Shown piece after piece: positions 36,798 through 48,118 of a DNA stretch of 64,000 nucleotides. Below the pieces are notes generated by a model that saw nothing but the letters and a program-made list of their open reading frames with translations, was not told the DNA's origin and ran no database searches. Both the position numbers and the translations under genes were made by a program. How positions within the stretch are numbered: position 1 is the first letter of the stretch; every line of letters begins with the position of its first letter. Origin of the DNA: Idiomarina fontislapidosi (GTDB taxonomy: Bacteria > Pseudomonadota > Gammaproteobacteria > Enterobacterales > Alteromonadaceae); NCBI RefSeq assembly GCF_003226255.1, contig NZ_QJST01000001.1, positions 124,001 to 188,000 on the forward strand, given 5' to 3'.

Positions 36798-38074
36798 TGA
36801 GCGAGTACATAGTAGCCCCGACAGCGGCAAGTTCGCTGTCGGAGTGGCTAGCCTACCTTGAAAAAATACACCCCACCGAAATTGATCTCGGTTTAGCGCG
36901 TACAGATGAGGTGCGCCAGCGTGCATCCATCAGCCGACCGGGACGGTTTACGATTACGGTTGCGGGTACTAATGGCAAGGGCAGCACGGTTGCCATGCTG
37001 TCATCGATTCTGCAACAAGCGGGCTATAAAGTCGGTGTATATACCTCGCCGCACTTAGTCGATTACCGTGAACGTCTGCAGATAAATGATAGCATGCTAA
37101 CGGAAGCTGACCATGCGGCGGCGTTCGCTGCGATTAACGATGCACGACAGAACACCTCGCTGACGTACTTTGAAATGGGTACGCTTGCGGCCTTGTGGCT
37201 GATGCAGCGCGCCGAGCTTGATGTTGCCATTTTAGAAGTGGGGTTAGGCGGGCGCTTAGATGCCGTCAATGTGGTCGATCCCGATGTCGCGGTGGTGACA
37301 AGTATTGGCATTGACCATGTGCAGTTCTTAGGTGATAACCGAGAGAAAATTGGCTTTGAAAAAGCCGGTATTGCCCGCTCGCAACGTCCGTTAATCTGCG
37401 GTGATACGTATCCACCCAAAAGTATTGCGGCACATGCAACGTCAATCAGCGCCGATCTTAAGCAGGTTGGACGAGATTTCTCCAGCAAACGGTATGATGA
37501 CCATTGGCACTATTACGGCATTAACGTTAACTTATTTGATCTGCCGTTGCCGCAACTTCCTTTGTTAAATGCAGTCACGACCCTAGCCGCGTTGGAGTGT
37601 TTACCACTGGCAGTCAGCGAGCTAGCGATCAAAGAGGGGTTGTCACGAGCGTCGTTGATGGGCCGTATGCAACGTTTACACTATCAGCAGGTTGAAGTAC
37701 TGTTGGATGTTGCCCACAATGGTCACGCAGCGAACTACGTAGCGCAGCAGCTGGCACGAGCTCCTCACCAGCGGATTATCGCTGTCGTGGGCATGCTAAA
37801 AGATAAGGACGCCAATACAGTATTTGAAGCGTTACTGCCTCACATCGATGAGTGGGCGCTAGGTACTTTGCATGAGCCGCGCGGCAATAGCGCGAAGCAA
37901 CTGGCGCAATGTGAAGCGCTGGATAAGGCTCAAGTAAATTGCTTTGATAGTGTTGAGCAGGCGTTTGATTACGCTGTTGAACGCGCGCAGCAAAAAAACA
38001 CACTGGTTTTCGCGTTTGGCTCGTTTTACACTGTAGGGCATATCTTCGCAAAAATTACTTCGTGCAACGAATAG
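36797..38074 (+). CDS. folC: Bifunctional dihydrofolate / folylpolyglutamate synthase
   Basis: ATG 36797 overlaps the accD stop. The 425-residue Mur-ligase-like enzyme adds glutamate to dihydropteroate and then to folates. The ATP loop TVAGTNGKGSTVAM and the block VGLGGRLDAVNVVDP are intact. It is translationally coupled to accD, and dedD follows after 9 bp. Confidence 0.95.
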   Translation: MSEYIVAPTAASSLSEWLAYLEKIHPTEIDLGLARTDEVRQRASISRPGRFTITVAGTNGKGSTVAMLSSILQQAGYKVGVYTSPHLVDYRERLQINDSMLTEADHAAAFAAINDARQNTSLTYFEMGTLAALWLMQRAELDVAILEVGLGGRLDAVNVVDPDVAVVTSIGIDHVQFLGDNREKIGFEKAGIARSQRPLICGDTYPPKSIAAHATSISADLKQVGRDFSSKRYDDHWHYYGINVNLFDLPLPQLPLLNAVTTLAALECLPLAVSELAIKEGLSRASLMGRMQRLHYQQVEVLLDVAHNGHAANYVAQQLARAPHQRIIAVVGMLKDKDANTVFEALLPHIDEWALGTLHEPRGNSAKQLAQCEALDKAQVNCFDSVEQAFDYAVERAQQKNTLVFAFGSFYTVGHIFAKITSCNE

Positions 38075-38083
38075 GAGTTCAAC

Positions 38084-38617
38084 TTGGCAAGTCGGTTGCA
38101 GAACAGAATTGTGGGCTCCCTGATTTTGGTCGCACTCGCGGTTATTATTTTGCCGGACGTACTGGACGGTAAAAAGACCGAGGCGGTCGAGGATTTTGAG
38201 ACAATTCCTCTTAAGCCAGCGCAGACAAGTACTTTGCAGGAACCCACTGAGTTTGAGCCACAGCCTGTCAACACGCGTGCAGCCGCGGATGATCAGGTTA
38301 CCTCCGATAATGCGCCAACGGTGGATGCACAGAAACAAGTCGAAGCGCCTAAACGTGACATTAAGTCGGTCACCGTCAGTGGCGATGCTTACGTGATTCA
38401 GCTAGGAGCCTTCAGTAATCGAGACAGTGTCTTGGCTTTGCAGAAACAGTTGCAAGCGAAGGGCTTTGCAGTGTTCATTGAATCAGGCGGTAGTCAGGGT
38501 CAGCTGACTAAACTGATGGTCGGACCCGATGCATCCAAGCAGGCTCTGGAGCAACAACTCGATGCGCTTAAAGATTTAACGGGGCTTCAAGGCAAGGTCT
38601 TGAGCTACCAACCGTAA
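38084..38617 (+). CDS. dedD: DedD-like SPOR-domain protein
   Basis: It starts at TTG 38084, 6 nt after AGGAG. The 177-residue protein has one N-terminal membrane helix (about 9-24), a proline-rich linker, and a C-terminal SPOR domain (YVIQLGAFSNRDSVLALQKQL) that binds denuded glycan at the septum. DedD assists cell division. Position between folC and cvpA is the standard one. Confidence 0.9.
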   Translation: MASRLQNRIVGSLILVALAVIILPDVLDGKKTEAVEDFETIPLKPAQTSTLQEPTEFEPQPVNTRAAADDQVTSDNAPTVDAQKQVEAPKRDIKSVTVSGDAYVIQLGAFSNRDSVLALQKQLQAKGFAVFIESGGSQGQLTKLMVGPDASKQALEQQLDALKDLTGLQGKVLSYQP

Positions 38618-38691
38618 AGAAATAAAAAAAGCCGCATTTTTCATTGGATTCTGTTAAAATCTGCTCACTTTTTCAGTGCGACTGAGTGCTT

Positions 38692-39186
38692 ATGCTCTGG
38701 ATAGATTACGCAATCATCATCATCATCACCATTTCAACCTTGGTGAGTTTGGTTCGAGGCTTCGTCAAAGAAGCGGTGTCACTGGTTATTTGGATAGCCG
38801 CGTTCGTTATCTCGAGTCAATTCTACAAAGATTTAGCCGTATATTTTACTGAAATCCAAGATCCGCTTGTCCGAAATGCGGCTGCAATCGCCGCCTTGTT
38901 TGTTGCTACGCTGATTATCGGCGCCATCCTCAACTACATTCTCTCGAAACTTGTTCAACATACTGGCTTGTCCGGTACAGACCGAGTGCTTGGCTTAGTG
39001 TTTGGGGCGCTCCGCGGCGTGTTAATTGTCAGCGCATTGCTGTTCTTCATGGACTCGTTTACCACGCTATCCAATAGTACTTGGTGGCAGGAGTCGATAT
39101 TGATACCGCATTTTGGCGTATTTATTCAGTGGTTTTTTGAATATCTAGAAAGCAGTTCAAGTTTTTTAGTCCCGCAATCAGTTTAA
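38692..39186 (+). CDS. cvpA: CvpA-family inner-membrane protein
   Basis: ATG 38692 gives [12 protein letters not shown], matching the E. coli N-terminus MVWIDYAII; a GTG at 38686 is less likely. The 164-residue product has four predicted membrane helices. It is named for its role in colicin V production and its exact function is unclear. purF follows after 15 bp. Confidence 0.91.
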   Translation: MLWIDYAIIIIITISTLVSLVRGFVKEAVSLVIWIAAFVISSQFYKDLAVYFTEIQDPLVRNAAAIAALFVATLIIGAILNYILSKLVQHTGLSGTDRVLGLVFGALRGVLIVSALLFFMDSFTTLSNSTWWQESILIPHFGVFIQWFFEYLESSSSFLVPQSV

Positions 39187-39201
39187 GAGGGTCGTAAAGT
39201 T

Positions 39202-40719
39202 ATGTGTGGTATCGTTGGTATCGTCGGCAAACAGCCGGTCAATCAAGCGCTGTATGACGGCTTAACCATGCTCCAACACCGCGGACAGGATGCTGCTGGC
39301 ATCATGACGGTGGATGAGTACAATACATTGCGCTTACGCAAGGCTAATGGTCTGGTGCGTGATGTGTTTCATACACGGCATATGCATCGCCTAGCGGGTA
39401 ACGTGGGGATTGGTCACGTGCGCTATCCAACTGCGGGTAGTTCAAGCTCTGCCGAAGCGCAGCCATTTTATGTCAACTCACCGTTTGGTATCGCTATGGC
39501 GCACAACGGTAATTTGACTAACGCTGCGGATGTGCATGCGCATCTATTTAAAACCGCACGTCGTCATATTAATACGACATCGGATTCTGAGATCCTGCTG
39601 AATGTCTTTGCCAATGAGCTCGACAAAAACGATAGCCTTGAACTCAGTGCAGACGATGTATTTAGAACGATTACTGCGGTGCATCGTAAAGTGCGTGGTG
39701 CGTATGCGGTTGTGTCGATGATCTTAGGTCATGGCTTGGTTGCATTTCGTGACCCATGGGGTATTCGTCCACTCGCGCTCGGTAAACGTGAAACGGCCGA
39801 AGGCGATGAATATATTGTTGCCTCAGAAAGTGTCGCTATCGATGGTACAGGCTTTAAATACGTGCGTGATGTGGAGCCGGGTGAAGCGATTTATATCACT
39901 AACGATGGGCAGCTGTTCTCACGTCAGTGTGCCGATAAACCTAAACACTGCCCGTGTATTTTCGAATATGTGTATTTCGCACGCCCTGATTCGTTTATCG
40001 ATGGTATCTCAGTCTATGCGTCACGCGTGAACATGGGTCGTAAGTTGGGTGAGAAGCTTAAGCGCGATTATGCCGACTTAGACATCGACGTGGTGATTCC
40101 TATTCCTGAAACCAGCTGTGATATCGCGCTTGAGATCGCCAGTGTGCTTGATCTGCCGTATCGCCAAGGCTTCGTTAAAAATCGCTACATTGGCCGAACC
40201 TTTATCATGCCAGGTCAAACACAGCGCCGTAAGTCAGTGCGTCGTAAGCTCAACGCAATTAGCGCCGAGTTTAAGGGCAAAAATGTGCTGTTAGTTGATG
40301 ATTCAATTGTACGTGGCACAACCTCTGAGCAAATTATTGAGATGGCGCGTGAAGCCGGCGCTAAGCGAGTTTACTTTGCTTCGGCGGCTCCTGAAATTCG
40401 TTTCCCGAATGTGTACGGGATCGATATGCCAAGTGCCAATGAATTGATTGGACATGGGCGCGAAAGTAACGAAATTTGCGAGATGATAGGCGCTGATGGC
40501 TTAATTTATCAGGAGTTAGACGATCTGGTCGCGGCTGTTGGTGAAGAGAACCCGAACGTACAACGTTTCGAAACCTCGGTCTTTAGTGGTGAATACATCA
40601 CAGGTGATATCAACCAAGACTACCTTGATGAACTCGATGCTGCTCGTAACGATATGGCGAAAGCACAACGTGATGGCGGTGAGGATGCGAACCTCGAGTT
40701 ACACAACGATAATGATTAA
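39202..40719 (+). CDS. purF: Amidophosphoribosyltransferase
   Basis: The 505-residue enzyme makes 5-phosphoribosylamine, the first step of purine synthesis. The N-terminal nucleophile Cys2 follows the initiator Met directly (MCGIVGIVG). The phosphoribosyltransferase motif [17 protein letters not shown] is intact. It is the last gene of the fabB-to-purF block and is followed by a terminator. Confidence 0.97.
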   Translation: MCGIVGIVGKQPVNQALYDGLTMLQHRGQDAAGIMTVDEYNTLRLRKANGLVRDVFHTRHMHRLAGNVGIGHVRYPTAGSSSSAEAQPFYVNSPFGIAMAHNGNLTNAADVHAHLFKTARRHINTTSDSEILLNVFANELDKNDSLELSADDVFRTITAVHRKVRGAYAVVSMILGHGLVAFRDPWGIRPLALGKRETAEGDEYIVASESVAIDGTGFKYVRDVEPGEAIYITNDGQLFSRQCADKPKHCPCIFEYVYFARPDSFIDGISVYASRVNMGRKLGEKLKRDYADLDIDVVIPIPETSCDIALEIASVLDLPYRQGFVKNRYIGRTFIMPGQTQRRKSVRRKLNAISAEFKGKNVLLVDDSIVRGTTSEQIIEMAREAGAKRVYFASAAPEIRFPNVYGIDMPSANELIGHGRESNEICEMIGADGLIYQELDDLVAAVGEENPNVQRFETSVFSGEYITGDINQDYLDELDAARNDMAKAQRDGGEDANLELHNDND

Positions 40720-40736
40720 GAAATTCGGTCATTAAC

Positions 40737-40763
40737 AAAGGGGCGCTTTGAGCGCCCCTTTTT
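40737..40763. terminator. Bidirectional terminator (purF / astB)
   Basis: AAAGGGGCGCT and AGCGCCCCTTT with a TTG loop and a T-run. Confidence 0.9.
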
Positions 40764-40779
40764 AGTATGGGTGTTAACG

Positions 40780-42126
40780 TTAGTCTTGCTGGAACGGGTA
40801 CACCGAACCAAGCTTTAAGATCTGCGTCAACTCGTCTAACGCTGAACGTGACTCTTCTAGTAACGCTGGGTCACGCAGGTCGTCGACTGCAAGTTCTTCG
40901 CGATAATGCTTATCAACCCACTGAGTTAAGCGTTTGTAGAGGCTGTCGCTCATTAAACAGTTCGGGTTCGCGGCTTTAAGCTCTTCGTCGTTTAACGCAA
41001 CACGTAAGCGCAAACACGCAGGACCACCGCCGTTACGCATGCTTTGCTTCACATCAAAGAACTTCACCCGTTTAATTGGATTGTCGCGCTCTACCAATGA
41101 ATCCAAATACGCTTTTACGCGTGGATTTTCTTCACACTCGGTCGGCGCAATGATTGTCATAATACCATCGGGTGGGGTAATCAGCTGGGTATTAAACAAA
41201 TAGGTTGATACGGCGTCTTGTACGCTGACCTCACTGGTTTTAACTTCAATGAAGTGTACTGGGTTATCGCCGAACTTTTGTTGGATTTCAGCGAATTTCT
41301 GCTCGGTATCACGGAATGCTTGCTCGTGGTAGAACAAGACGTTTTGGTTACCGACAGCAATCACGTCATTGTGAAAAACACCCTGATCAATCACATCTGG
41401 GTTTTGCTGAATATACACGGTGTTGTCGTCGGTCAAGCCGTGCAAACGCGCAATGGCTTGTGATGCCTCAAAGGTCTGACGCGCTGGGAATTTTTGTGGT
41501 GCTGGTTGCGAGCTATCAAACGCGTACCGACCATAGGTAAAGATCTCTACGCCCGCGTGACCGTATTGTTCACATAAACGGGTATGGTTGGCAGCACCCT
41601 CATCACCAAAATGCTCGTTGTCTGGCAGGTGAGTGTGATGCTCAAAATAACGTTCGTGAGCAAACATCGCTTTGAGAATATTGCCGCTGGTGACCGGCTC
41701 TAAAGAGCGGTGGAACTTATTCGTTAAGTTCGCTGGCGTGAAATGAACTTTACCATTGGCTGTATCCGCACTGGGTGATACGGTGGCGGCGTTAGCTGTC
41801 CACATGCTTGATGCTGAGCATACTGCTTGAAAAATAGCCGGTGCTTCGGTGGCCGCTTTGTACAATACTTCACCGTCGGTGCCGGTAAAGCCTAAGCGGC
41901 GAAGCGCATAAATATCTGGACGCTCTTGTGGCGCTAATACGCCTTGCTTCATGCCCAAGTCATGCAGCGCTTTCATTTTCATCAGCCCTTGCAGGGCGGC
42001 GCTTTTAGGGCTAGAAACGGCCTTTGCGTTTGCCAGTGAGGCGACATTGCCAAATGACAAACCAGCGTAATTGTGAGTCGGTCCGACTAGACCGTCATAA
42101 TTCACTTCAAAGTGTTGCATAGTCAC
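40780..42126 (-). CDS. astB: N-succinylarginine dihydrolase
   Basis: The 448-residue enzyme hydrolyses N2-succinylarginine to succinylornithine, CO2 and two ammonia in the arginine succinyltransferase pathway. [20 protein letters not shown] and the Cys block [12 protein letters not shown] are family hallmarks. The likely start is GTG 42126, 9 nt after AAGGAG; ATG 42120 is the alternative. The other ast genes are not in this window, so astB stands alone here. Confidence 0.93.
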   Translation of the reverse strand: MTMQHFEVNYDGLVGPTHNYAGLSFGNVASLANAKAVSSPKSAALQGLMKMKALHDLGMKQGVLAPQERPDIYALRRLGFTGTDGEVLYKAATEAPAIFQAVCSASSMWTANAATVSPSADTANGKVHFTPANLTNKFHRSLEPVTSGNILKAMFAHERYFEHHTHLPDNEHFGDEGAANHTRLCEQYGHAGVEIFTYGRYAFDSSQPAPQKFPARQTFEASQAIARLHGLTDDNTVYIQQNPDVIDQGVFHNDVIAVGNQNVLFYHEQAFRDTEQKFAEIQQKFGDNPVHFIEVKTSEVSVQDAVSTYLFNTQLITPPDGIMTIIAPTECEENPRVKAYLDSLVERDNPIKRVKFFDVKQSMRNGGGPACLRLRVALNDEELKAANPNCLMSDSLYKRLTQWVDKHYREELAVDDLRDPALLEESRSALDELTQILKLGSVYPFQQD

Positions 42127-42352
42127 GTATTCGCGCTCCTTTCGGGGGGCTATCGTTTAGCCAAATATGATCGAATTAGAGATATTATACGTTGTTAGTA
42201 ACGGCTTGTAAGCCTTTATTTTCGTGGGCTTATAGAAAATTCACAGAGTCTGACTGAATATCTAAATTGTGCGAATTTTTATCAAATGCACAGGTTATGG
42301 TTGTTTCTTATGAAAATAACCGATATATCTTAAAAAAGGCAGAATCATCGGG

Positions 42353-42380
42353 TTGCCACTTGTATTCGAGTGGATATGAA
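42353..42380 (+). promoter_or_regulatory. Candidate topA promoter in the astB-topA region
   Basis: TTGCCA, a 16-nt spacer and TATGAA precede topA by about 42 bp. The rest of the 296-bp divergent region (42127-42422) is AT-rich, and I recognise no other element in it. Confidence 0.35.
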
Positions 42381-42422
42381 CCTATATCGTCTGACAGTTA
42401 AAGAAAAGAGAAGCTAAACTCT

Positions 42423-45041
42423 ATGGCGAAATCGCTCGTTATTGTCGAGTCCCCGGCAAAAGCCAAAACAATTAATAAATACCTAGGCAACGATTTTATC
42501 GTTAAGTCTAGCGTAGGGCACGTGCGCGACCTTCCTACCAAAGCGGTAGAAAAGGTACCTAGCAAATCTGCGGCAGAAGTTCGCAAAATGTCGCCAGAGG
42601 AAAAAGCGGCATATCAGCAGCAACGTGACTTTAAACGTTTGGTTGCGCGGATGGGCATCGACCCTGAGCATGATTGGGATGCGCATTATGAAGTGCTGCC
42701 TGGCAAGGAAAAGGTGGTTAAAGAGCTGACCCAACTCGCCAAAAAATCAGACAAAGTCATCCTCGCGACGGATTTGGACCGCGAAGGGGAGGCGATTGCG
42801 TGGCACTTGCGTGAATTGATGGGCGGCGATAACGACCGTTATCAACGTGTGGTGTTTAACGAGATTACTAAAAATGCGATTCAAGATGCGTTCTCGCACC
42901 CCGCACAGCTGAATTTAGACCGCGTTAACGCACAGCAGACACGGCGCTTCTTAGATCGTGTCGTGGGCTTTATGGTGTCGCCGTTGCTGTGGAAAAAAAT
43001 CGCACGAGGGCTTTCGGCCGGGCGTGTTCAGTCGGTCGCGGTTCGCCTTGTGGTCGAGCGTGAACGCGAGATCAAAGCATTTGTGCCAGAGGAATACTGG
43101 GATGTGCATGCTGACCTCGCAACGCAGGCGAAAGATGACTTGCGCATGCAAGTGGTTAAGCAAGCGGGCGAACAATTCAGACCATCAAATAAAGAGCAAA
43201 CTGACGCGGCATTAGCGACGCTGAAAGACGCGCAGTATGAAATTACCGCACGCGAAGATAAGCCAACATCGAGCAAGCCTTCGGCGCCGTTTATTACTTC
43301 GACTTTACAGCAGTCGGCGAGTACGCGGTTAGGCTTTGGTGTTAAGAAAACCATGACGCTCGCGCAACGGCTTTATGAGGCCGGTCACATCACCTACATG
43401 CGTACTGACTCGACCAACCTCAGTGCCGATGCAGTGAGCGCTTGCCGAGATTATATTGAGCAAAGTTTTGGTGCGAATTACCTGCCTAAGCAACCCAATC
43501 GTTACGGATCGAAAGAGGGCGCACAAGAGGCGCACGAGGCGATTCGTCCTTCGGATGTGAATATCAAAGCCGATAAGTTGGGTAGCATGGACCGTGATGC
43601 TCAGCGCCTGTATGAATTGATTTGGCGCCAGTTTGTGGCGTGCCAAATGGTACCCGCAAAATACGACAGCACGACACTGATTGCGCAAGCGGGTGAGTTT
43701 GAGCTTAAAGCACGTGGTCGCGTGATGCGTTTTGCGGGTTGGACCAAGGTGCTACCGCCCTCATCGTCGAAGAAAGACGGTGATATGACCTTACCTGATA
43801 TCGGTAAAGGTGAGGTCCTTGCGCTTAACCAATTGGATCCGCAACAACACTTCACCAAGCCACCTGCGCGTTACAGTGAGGCATCGTTGGTAAAAGAGCT
43901 TGAGAAGCGTGGCATTGGCCGCCCTTCAACCTATGCATCGATTATCTCAACGATTCAGGACCGCGGTTACGTTAAAGTCGAGAATCGACGCTTTTTCGCC
44001 GAAAAAATGGGTGAAATCGTTAACGATCGACTCATTGAAAACTTTACCGAGTTAATGAATTACAACTTTACCGCGGAGATGGAGCAGGCGCTCGATGACA
44101 TCGCTGCTGGCAAACGTAATTGGAAAGAAACGCTGGATAAGTTTTATGAGGACTTTAAAGGAAACCTCGAACAAGCCGAGCGCGATCCGAATGAAGGTGG
44201 GATGCGCGGCAACCAAATGGTGATGACCGATATTGAGTGTCCTAAATGTGGTCGTGAAATGGGCATTCGCACGGCATCAACGGGTGTTTTCTTAGGCTGT
44301 TCAGGTTACAACTTACCGCCGAAAGAACGCTGTACTCAAACGCTCAACCTGACGCCAGGCGAAGAGGCGGTGAAGGTTACCGACGAGGATGAACGCGAGA
44401 CTGAAGCACTGCGTGCTAAAAAGCGTTGTGCTAAATGTGGTACAGCGATGGACAGTTACTTGATTGATGAGAAGCGTAAGTTACATGTGTGTGGTAATAA
44501 CCCCACCTGTGATGGCTACCTGATTGAACAAGGTGAGTTTCGCATTAAAGGCTATGACGGACCGACCATTGAGTGCGACAAGTGTGGCTCGGAAATGCAG
44601 CTTAAAACAGGTCGATTCGGTAAGTATTTTGATTGCACCAGTGATGACTGCAAAAATACACGTAAACTATTGCGTAACGGGGAGCCTGCGCCGCCTAAAG
44701 AGGATCCGGTGCCGTTGCCTGAGTTACCGTGCGAAGATTCCGATGCGTATTTTGTGCTGCGTGATGGTGCTTCAGGCATTTTCTTATCAGCCAATACGTT
44801 CCCGAAATCGCGTGAAACGCGTGCTGTAAAAGTAAAAGAACTGGCTCGCTTTAAAGATCGTTTGCCAGCTAAGTTTAAGTATCTAGCCGAGGCGCCGCAG
44901 GAAGACGATGACGGTAACGAAGCCATCGTACGTTTCTCACGCAAGAACAAAGAACAGTATGTGGTGACAGAAGTCAATAAAAAGCAAACAGGCTGGAAGG
45001 CACATTACAAGAGCGGTAAATGGGTGATTGATAAAAAATAA
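42423..45041 (+). CDS. topA: DNA topoisomerase I
   Basis: The 872-residue type IA enzyme relaxes negative supercoils. The Toprim domain opens with [15 protein letters not shown]. The active-site tyrosine is Tyr325 in [11 protein letters not shown]. Three C-terminal four-Cys zinc fingers follow ([24 protein letters not shown]), then a zinc-ribbon-like tail. Length is normal. It ends in a terminator, after which the pilus operon begins. Confidence 0.97.
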   Translation: MAKSLVIVESPAKAKTINKYLGNDFIVKSSVGHVRDLPTKAVEKVPSKSAAEVRKMSPEEKAAYQQQRDFKRLVARMGIDPEHDWDAHYEVLPGKEKVVKELTQLAKKSDKVILATDLDREGEAIAWHLRELMGGDNDRYQRVVFNEITKNAIQDAFSHPAQLNLDRVNAQQTRRFLDRVVGFMVSPLLWKKIARGLSAGRVQSVAVRLVVEREREIKAFVPEEYWDVHADLATQAKDDLRMQVVKQAGEQFRPSNKEQTDAALATLKDAQYEITAREDKPTSSKPSAPFITSTLQQSASTRLGFGVKKTMTLAQRLYEAGHITYMRTDSTNLSADAVSACRDYIEQSFGANYLPKQPNRYGSKEGAQEAHEAIRPSDVNIKADKLGSMDRDAQRLYELIWRQFVACQMVPAKYDSTTLIAQAGEFELKARGRVMRFAGWTKVLPPSSSKKDGDMTLPDIGKGEVLALNQLDPQQHFTKPPARYSEASLVKELEKRGIGRPSTYASIISTIQDRGYVKVENRRFFAEKMGEIVNDRLIENFTELMNYNFTAEMEQALDDIAAGKRNWKETLDKFYEDFKGNLEQAERDPNEGGMRGNQMVMTDIECPKCGREMGIRTASTGVFLGCSGYNLPPKERCTQTLNLTPGEEAVKVTDEDERETEALRAKKRCAKCGTAMDSYLIDEKRKLHVCGNNPTCDGYLIEQGEFRIKGYDGPTIECDKCGSEMQLKTGRFGKYFDCTSDDCKNTRKLLRNGEPAPPKEDPVPLPELPCEDSDAYFVLRDGASGIFLSANTFPKSRETRAVKVKELARFKDRLPAKFKYLAEAPQEDDDGNEAIVRFSRKNKEQYVVTEVNKKQTGWKAHYKSGKWVIDKK

Positions 45042-45059
45042 TCCATTACTTACTTAAGA

Positions 45060-45088
45060 AAGGGGCGATAAGTTATCGCCCTTTTTTT
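45060..45088 (+). terminator. Rho-independent terminator after topA
   Basis: GGGCGAT and ATCGCCC with a 5-nt loop, followed by seven T. Confidence 0.88.
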
Positions 45089-45101
45089 GTGCGCTTTATA
45101 A

Positions 45102-45128
45102 AGTTTTAGCCATTATGATAGCTAAACT
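45102..45128 (+). promoter_or_regulatory. Palindrome over the -10 box of the type IVb pilus operon
   Basis: AGTTTTAGC (45102-45110) and GCTAAACT (45121-45128) are inverted arms with one extra T on the left. The 10-nt spacer plus the first base of the right arm contains TATGAT (45114-45119), the best -10 candidate before the operon. No good -35 is seen, which suggests control by a DNA-binding protein at the palindrome. Inference from sequence only. Confidence 0.45.
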
Positions 45129-45139
45129 GAGTAAAGTTT

Positions 45140-45535
45140 ATGACCCTGCGAAAGTCGTTTTTTTACCTTGCCTTCTTGGTTGTGTCATACATAGGCATGG
45201 GTTCAACCAGTATTGCACAAGATTGTTTACCGCTTGATCTCGGCCCTGCTGAATACGAGCGTCCACTCGAGTGGCAATCTCAGCCTCATGGGGTTTCCGC
45301 TATGGTTCGTGCTGGCTTACTGGAGCCGCAGGTTATTCGGCTGTTAAAACAGCATTTGGCAATCAAAGTCGTTGATTGGCAGGCGTCTCACCATCATCAA
45401 TGGCCGACTGATTATTTGCTTGAGGCAGATTCTTGGCAGGCATTTTTTACCCGCTTACTGAAGCCGTTTGGCTTGCAACTGGTGCTGTACGCAAACCAAG
45501 GCGCGGTGGTGCGTTATCAGGAACCGCCGCTGTGA
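45140..45535 (+). CDS. PilL/TcpQ-like periplasmic protein of the type IVb pilus operon
   Basis: The 131-residue product has a signal peptide (cleavage near SIA/QDC). The C-terminal half (YLLEADSWQAFFTRLLKPFG, then LQLVLYANQGAVV) resembles the TcpQ/PilL C-terminal domain that assists the secretin of type IVb pili. R64 PilL is longer; only this part is present. Its stop overlaps the GTG of the secretin gene (GTGA). Identification rests on weak similarity plus position directly before pilN. Confidence 0.55.
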   Translation: MTLRKSFFYLAFLVVSYIGMGSTSIAQDCLPLDLGPAEYERPLEWQSQPHGVSAMVRAGLLEPQVIRLLKQHLAIKVVDWQASHHHQWPTDYLLEADSWQAFFTRLLKPFGLQLVLYANQGAVVRYQEPPL

Positions 45536-47001
45536 ATTACTTACGTTGGATGCTGATCTGGGTTTGTGGTTGTGTGAGTGCTGCCTGTAGTTATGATCCG
45601 GCCGCGTTGATCGCACAAGCGGATGCGCTAGCGCAACAGCAGCAGCAAAGTTTAGCTGAACAGTATCACTATCAAGTGGCACCGGAATCCCCTGAAACCG
45701 TTATTAAGAGCGAGCAGTTCTATGTCCCTGAGTTGGCAAAAAGCTCAGCAGACAAACCGATTTGGTATAGCCAGCCGTTACAAACACAACTGACTAAAGT
45801 ACCCCTGCTACAGGCGTTACAAACGGTGTTTACGCCGTTAAATGTTGCTGTATTACTCGACCCTGAAATAGCGAAAGATACACTGATATCGAGCGACTTT
45901 TCGGGAACAGTTGGAGAATGGCTTGCTTGGTTGAGCAACGGCCAGCAATTGTTTATCGAATATGAGCCTTATGCGGTGCATCTAAAGCGCTATCAAGTAA
46001 AACGTTACGATCTCGCCTTTCTTGCTGGCTCAACGCAGTTTTCATTAAATGAGCAGGGGAGTCAGCATGTCGGAGCAGATAAGGCTGGGCAACTGGGTTT
46101 TAAATCAGCGGAGCTATCGGTTTGGAATGAGCTGGAAAAATCCGTGTCACTGATGCTTTCAGCCAATGGCGAAATGGCGTTGAATGCTAATGCCAGTGCT
46201 TTGTTAATTAAAGATACGCCCAGTGTAATCAAACACATCGATCGTTACATTGGACAATTAAACGCAAGCTTAACGCGCCAAGTTGCGTTAGATGTGCAAG
46301 TGATTGAGGTGCGGTTTAGTGACAACGAACAATACACTGTTGATTGGTCGAGTGTGCGAAGAAACAGTCAAGGGGCGCCCTGGCTTTCATCACAAAGTGG
46401 TTCTGAAAGCTGGCTACAACAGGCGGCAGGGCAGTTCATTTTGAGCCCGTTGAGCGGTCCGAGAAACTCCATTGACGTGCTTGTACAGGCGTTGCAACAG
46501 CAGGGCCAGGTAAAAGTCAGCCACCACCCGCGTATTTTAACATTAAACCATCAGGTCGCTCAGTTATTAGTGGAAGAACAACAAGCATACTTGGCTGAAT
46601 CAGAAGTGAGCAGCACGCCTTACGTAGGACGACAACAACGCTTAAAACCAGGCAGCGTAACAACAGGCTTTAGACTTTTTGTGTTGGCGAATATATTGCA
46701 GCGTGACGTGTTGCTGCACTTATCATCACAAATGAGCGCGTTAAAAGGTATGAGCCTTGTACAATCGGGCGACAACATGATTCAAACGCCACACACGTCG
46801 CGTAAGCACTTCTTCTTAAAAGCGCTGGTTGGACACTCTGAAACCTTGTTACTCACTGGGTTTCGTAATCAGCACACAGAAGCGGGTCAGACGCGCTCTG
46901 GAATTAGTTGGTTACTCGGTGGCGGTCAACAACAAACCCAAGAAAATAGCGAGACGTTACTTTTAATTACTCCACGAATAGTTGGCGTTAATGATGACTG
47001 A
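45532..47001 (+). CDS. pilN: PilN-type secretin of a type IVb pilus
   Basis: I place the start at GTG 45532 (or ATG 45550); the frame is open further upstream but overlaps the preceding gene. The 489-residue product has a signal with an imperfect lipobox (CVSAAC, Cys19). The C-terminal half is a secretin: ALDVQVIEVRFSDNEQYTVDW, VKVSHHPRILTLNHQVAQLL, and the terminal strand ETLLLITPRIVG. It should form the outer-membrane ring through which the pilus passes. It is coupled to genes on both sides: GTGA with the preceding gene and an 11-bp overlap with the next. Confidence 0.85.
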   Translation: MNYLRWMLIWVCGCVSAACSYDPAALIAQADALAQQQQQSLAEQYHYQVAPESPETVIKSEQFYVPELAKSSADKPIWYSQPLQTQLTKVPLLQALQTVFTPLNVAVLLDPEIAKDTLISSDFSGTVGEWLAWLSNGQQLFIEYEPYAVHLKRYQVKRYDLAFLAGSTQFSLNEQGSQHVGADKAGQLGFKSAELSVWNELEKSVSLMLSANGEMALNANASALLIKDTPSVIKHIDRYIGQLNASLTRQVALDVQVIEVRFSDNEQYTVDWSSVRRNSQGAPWLSSQSGSESWLQQAAGQFILSPLSGPRNSIDVLVQALQQQGQVKVSHHPRILTLNHQVAQLLVEEQQAYLAESEVSSTPYVGRQQRLKPGSVTTGFRLFVLANILQRDVLLHLSSQMSALKGMSLVQSGDNMIQTPHTSRKHFFLKALVGHSETLLLTGFRNQHTEAGQTRSGISWLLGGGQQQTQENSETLLLITPRIVGVNDD

Positions 47002-48118
47002 GTGGGTCACACAAAGCTTTCGCTTGCGCCTGGGAACCAAGCGTCCATCCCGCAGACAGCTTTTAACGGTCATTGCTGAATGGAACTACCCCTACTGTGG
47101 ACTTATCTTTTTTATGCGCCAATGGTGGCTGAGTCTCAGTCATCAACCGGGGCTGGATATCCTGTTTTGTGAGCGCGGCCAGGACCAACACTCAGCTCAC
47201 TGTGGCTGGATTATTGCCGACACTCAGCCTGCCCGTCTCGTGGTTTGGCGAGACGGGCGGCTCGCTGCTATCGAGCAAGGGGACGTAGGCCATTTGCTGG
47301 GCCGAATAAACGCTTGGCAAGCTGAATACTCCGATTTGAACGAACCCCGGGCGTGGTTTTGGTGCTCACAGCAACCTGCTCCAGCACTATGGTGTGGCAA
47401 TGTCCTTTCCGCAAAAGAATGCTTTGACAGCTTTGTTCGCTTGCTGCCTGTTGAGCACTATACTCAGCGCTCCTCAGCTTCTGTGAAATGGGGGATCGGC
47501 ATAGTCGTTATCGTCAGTCTCGCAGCGGCATGGGGCATTGCTGTGGTTAGCAGCCCAGCGAACGAAACTGAACAGGCTAACTCAAAACAGATGATTAAGC
47601 GCATCGACAGCGCTGCGTTAATTAACCAGCTTGGCATGTTAATGAGCCATCCCTTTTATCAGTGGCAGCGCCTAACGCGTATTGATGTGACGCCCGCAGG
47701 TATGCGCCTCACTTGGCAAAAGCCCAACCGGTTGGGGGACGCCAATCAGGGCAGCTCGCGTGTAGAAATGCGTCAAATTCCCCTCGCTTCGCATACTGAT
47801 GTGTCATTCAGCCGTACAGCTTCGAACAGTGCGTTGCTGAGTGATTACCGTCAGCAGTTTTTCGATGCGCAGATAGCGCAACAGGGCGCATCGCAGTGGA
47901 TGCTCAGCCTGGACATGATGTCATTCCGCCATTTGGAAACACTGCTACGTTGGCTACGCGAACATCCTTACTTTTCACTTTCATCGTTAACAATGAGGTA
48001 CCAACATGGTTATTGGTCTGTGCAGTGGACGCTGGAAAATACGCTGGGTCAGTCAGGTGAGTTTGATGGTCATATTGATAAGCCCAGTAGCGGCTCAGCA
48101 ACAGCACAATCAGAATGA
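46991..48118 (+). CDS. PilO-like inner-membrane assembly protein (type IVb pilus)
   Basis: The start is ATG 46991 or 46994, inside the secretin end. The 375-residue product has a soluble N-terminal part of about 160 residues, one membrane helix (WGIGIVVIVSLAAAWGIAVV, about 166-185) and a C-terminal periplasmic part. This is the layout of PilO of R64-type pili. Sequence similarity is not obvious by eye; the call depends on topology and on its place between secretin and ATPase. Confidence 0.6.
   Translation: MMTEWVTQSFRLRLGTKRPSRRQLLTVIAEWNYPYCGLIFFMRQWWLSLSHQPGLDILFCERGQDQHSAHCGWIIADTQPARLVVWRDGRLAAIEQGDVGHLLGRINAWQAEYSDLNEPRAWFWCSQQPAPALWCGNVLSAKECFDSFVRLLPVEHYTQRSSASVKWGIGIVVIVSLAAAWGIAVVSSPANETEQANSKQMIKRIDSAALINQLGMLMSHPFYQWQRLTRIDVTPAGMRLTWQKPNRLGDANQGSSRVEMRQIPLASHTDVSFSRTASNSALLSDYRQQFFDAQIAQQGASQWMLSLDMMSFRHLETLLRWLREHPYFSLSSLTMRYQHGYWSVQWTLENTLGQSGEFDGHIDKPSSGSATAQSE

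Noticed and set aside
42127-42422. Riboswitch or small RNA in the astB-topA gap
   Set aside because: Only AT-rich sequence and one weak promoter; no stable fold or known motif could be recognised.
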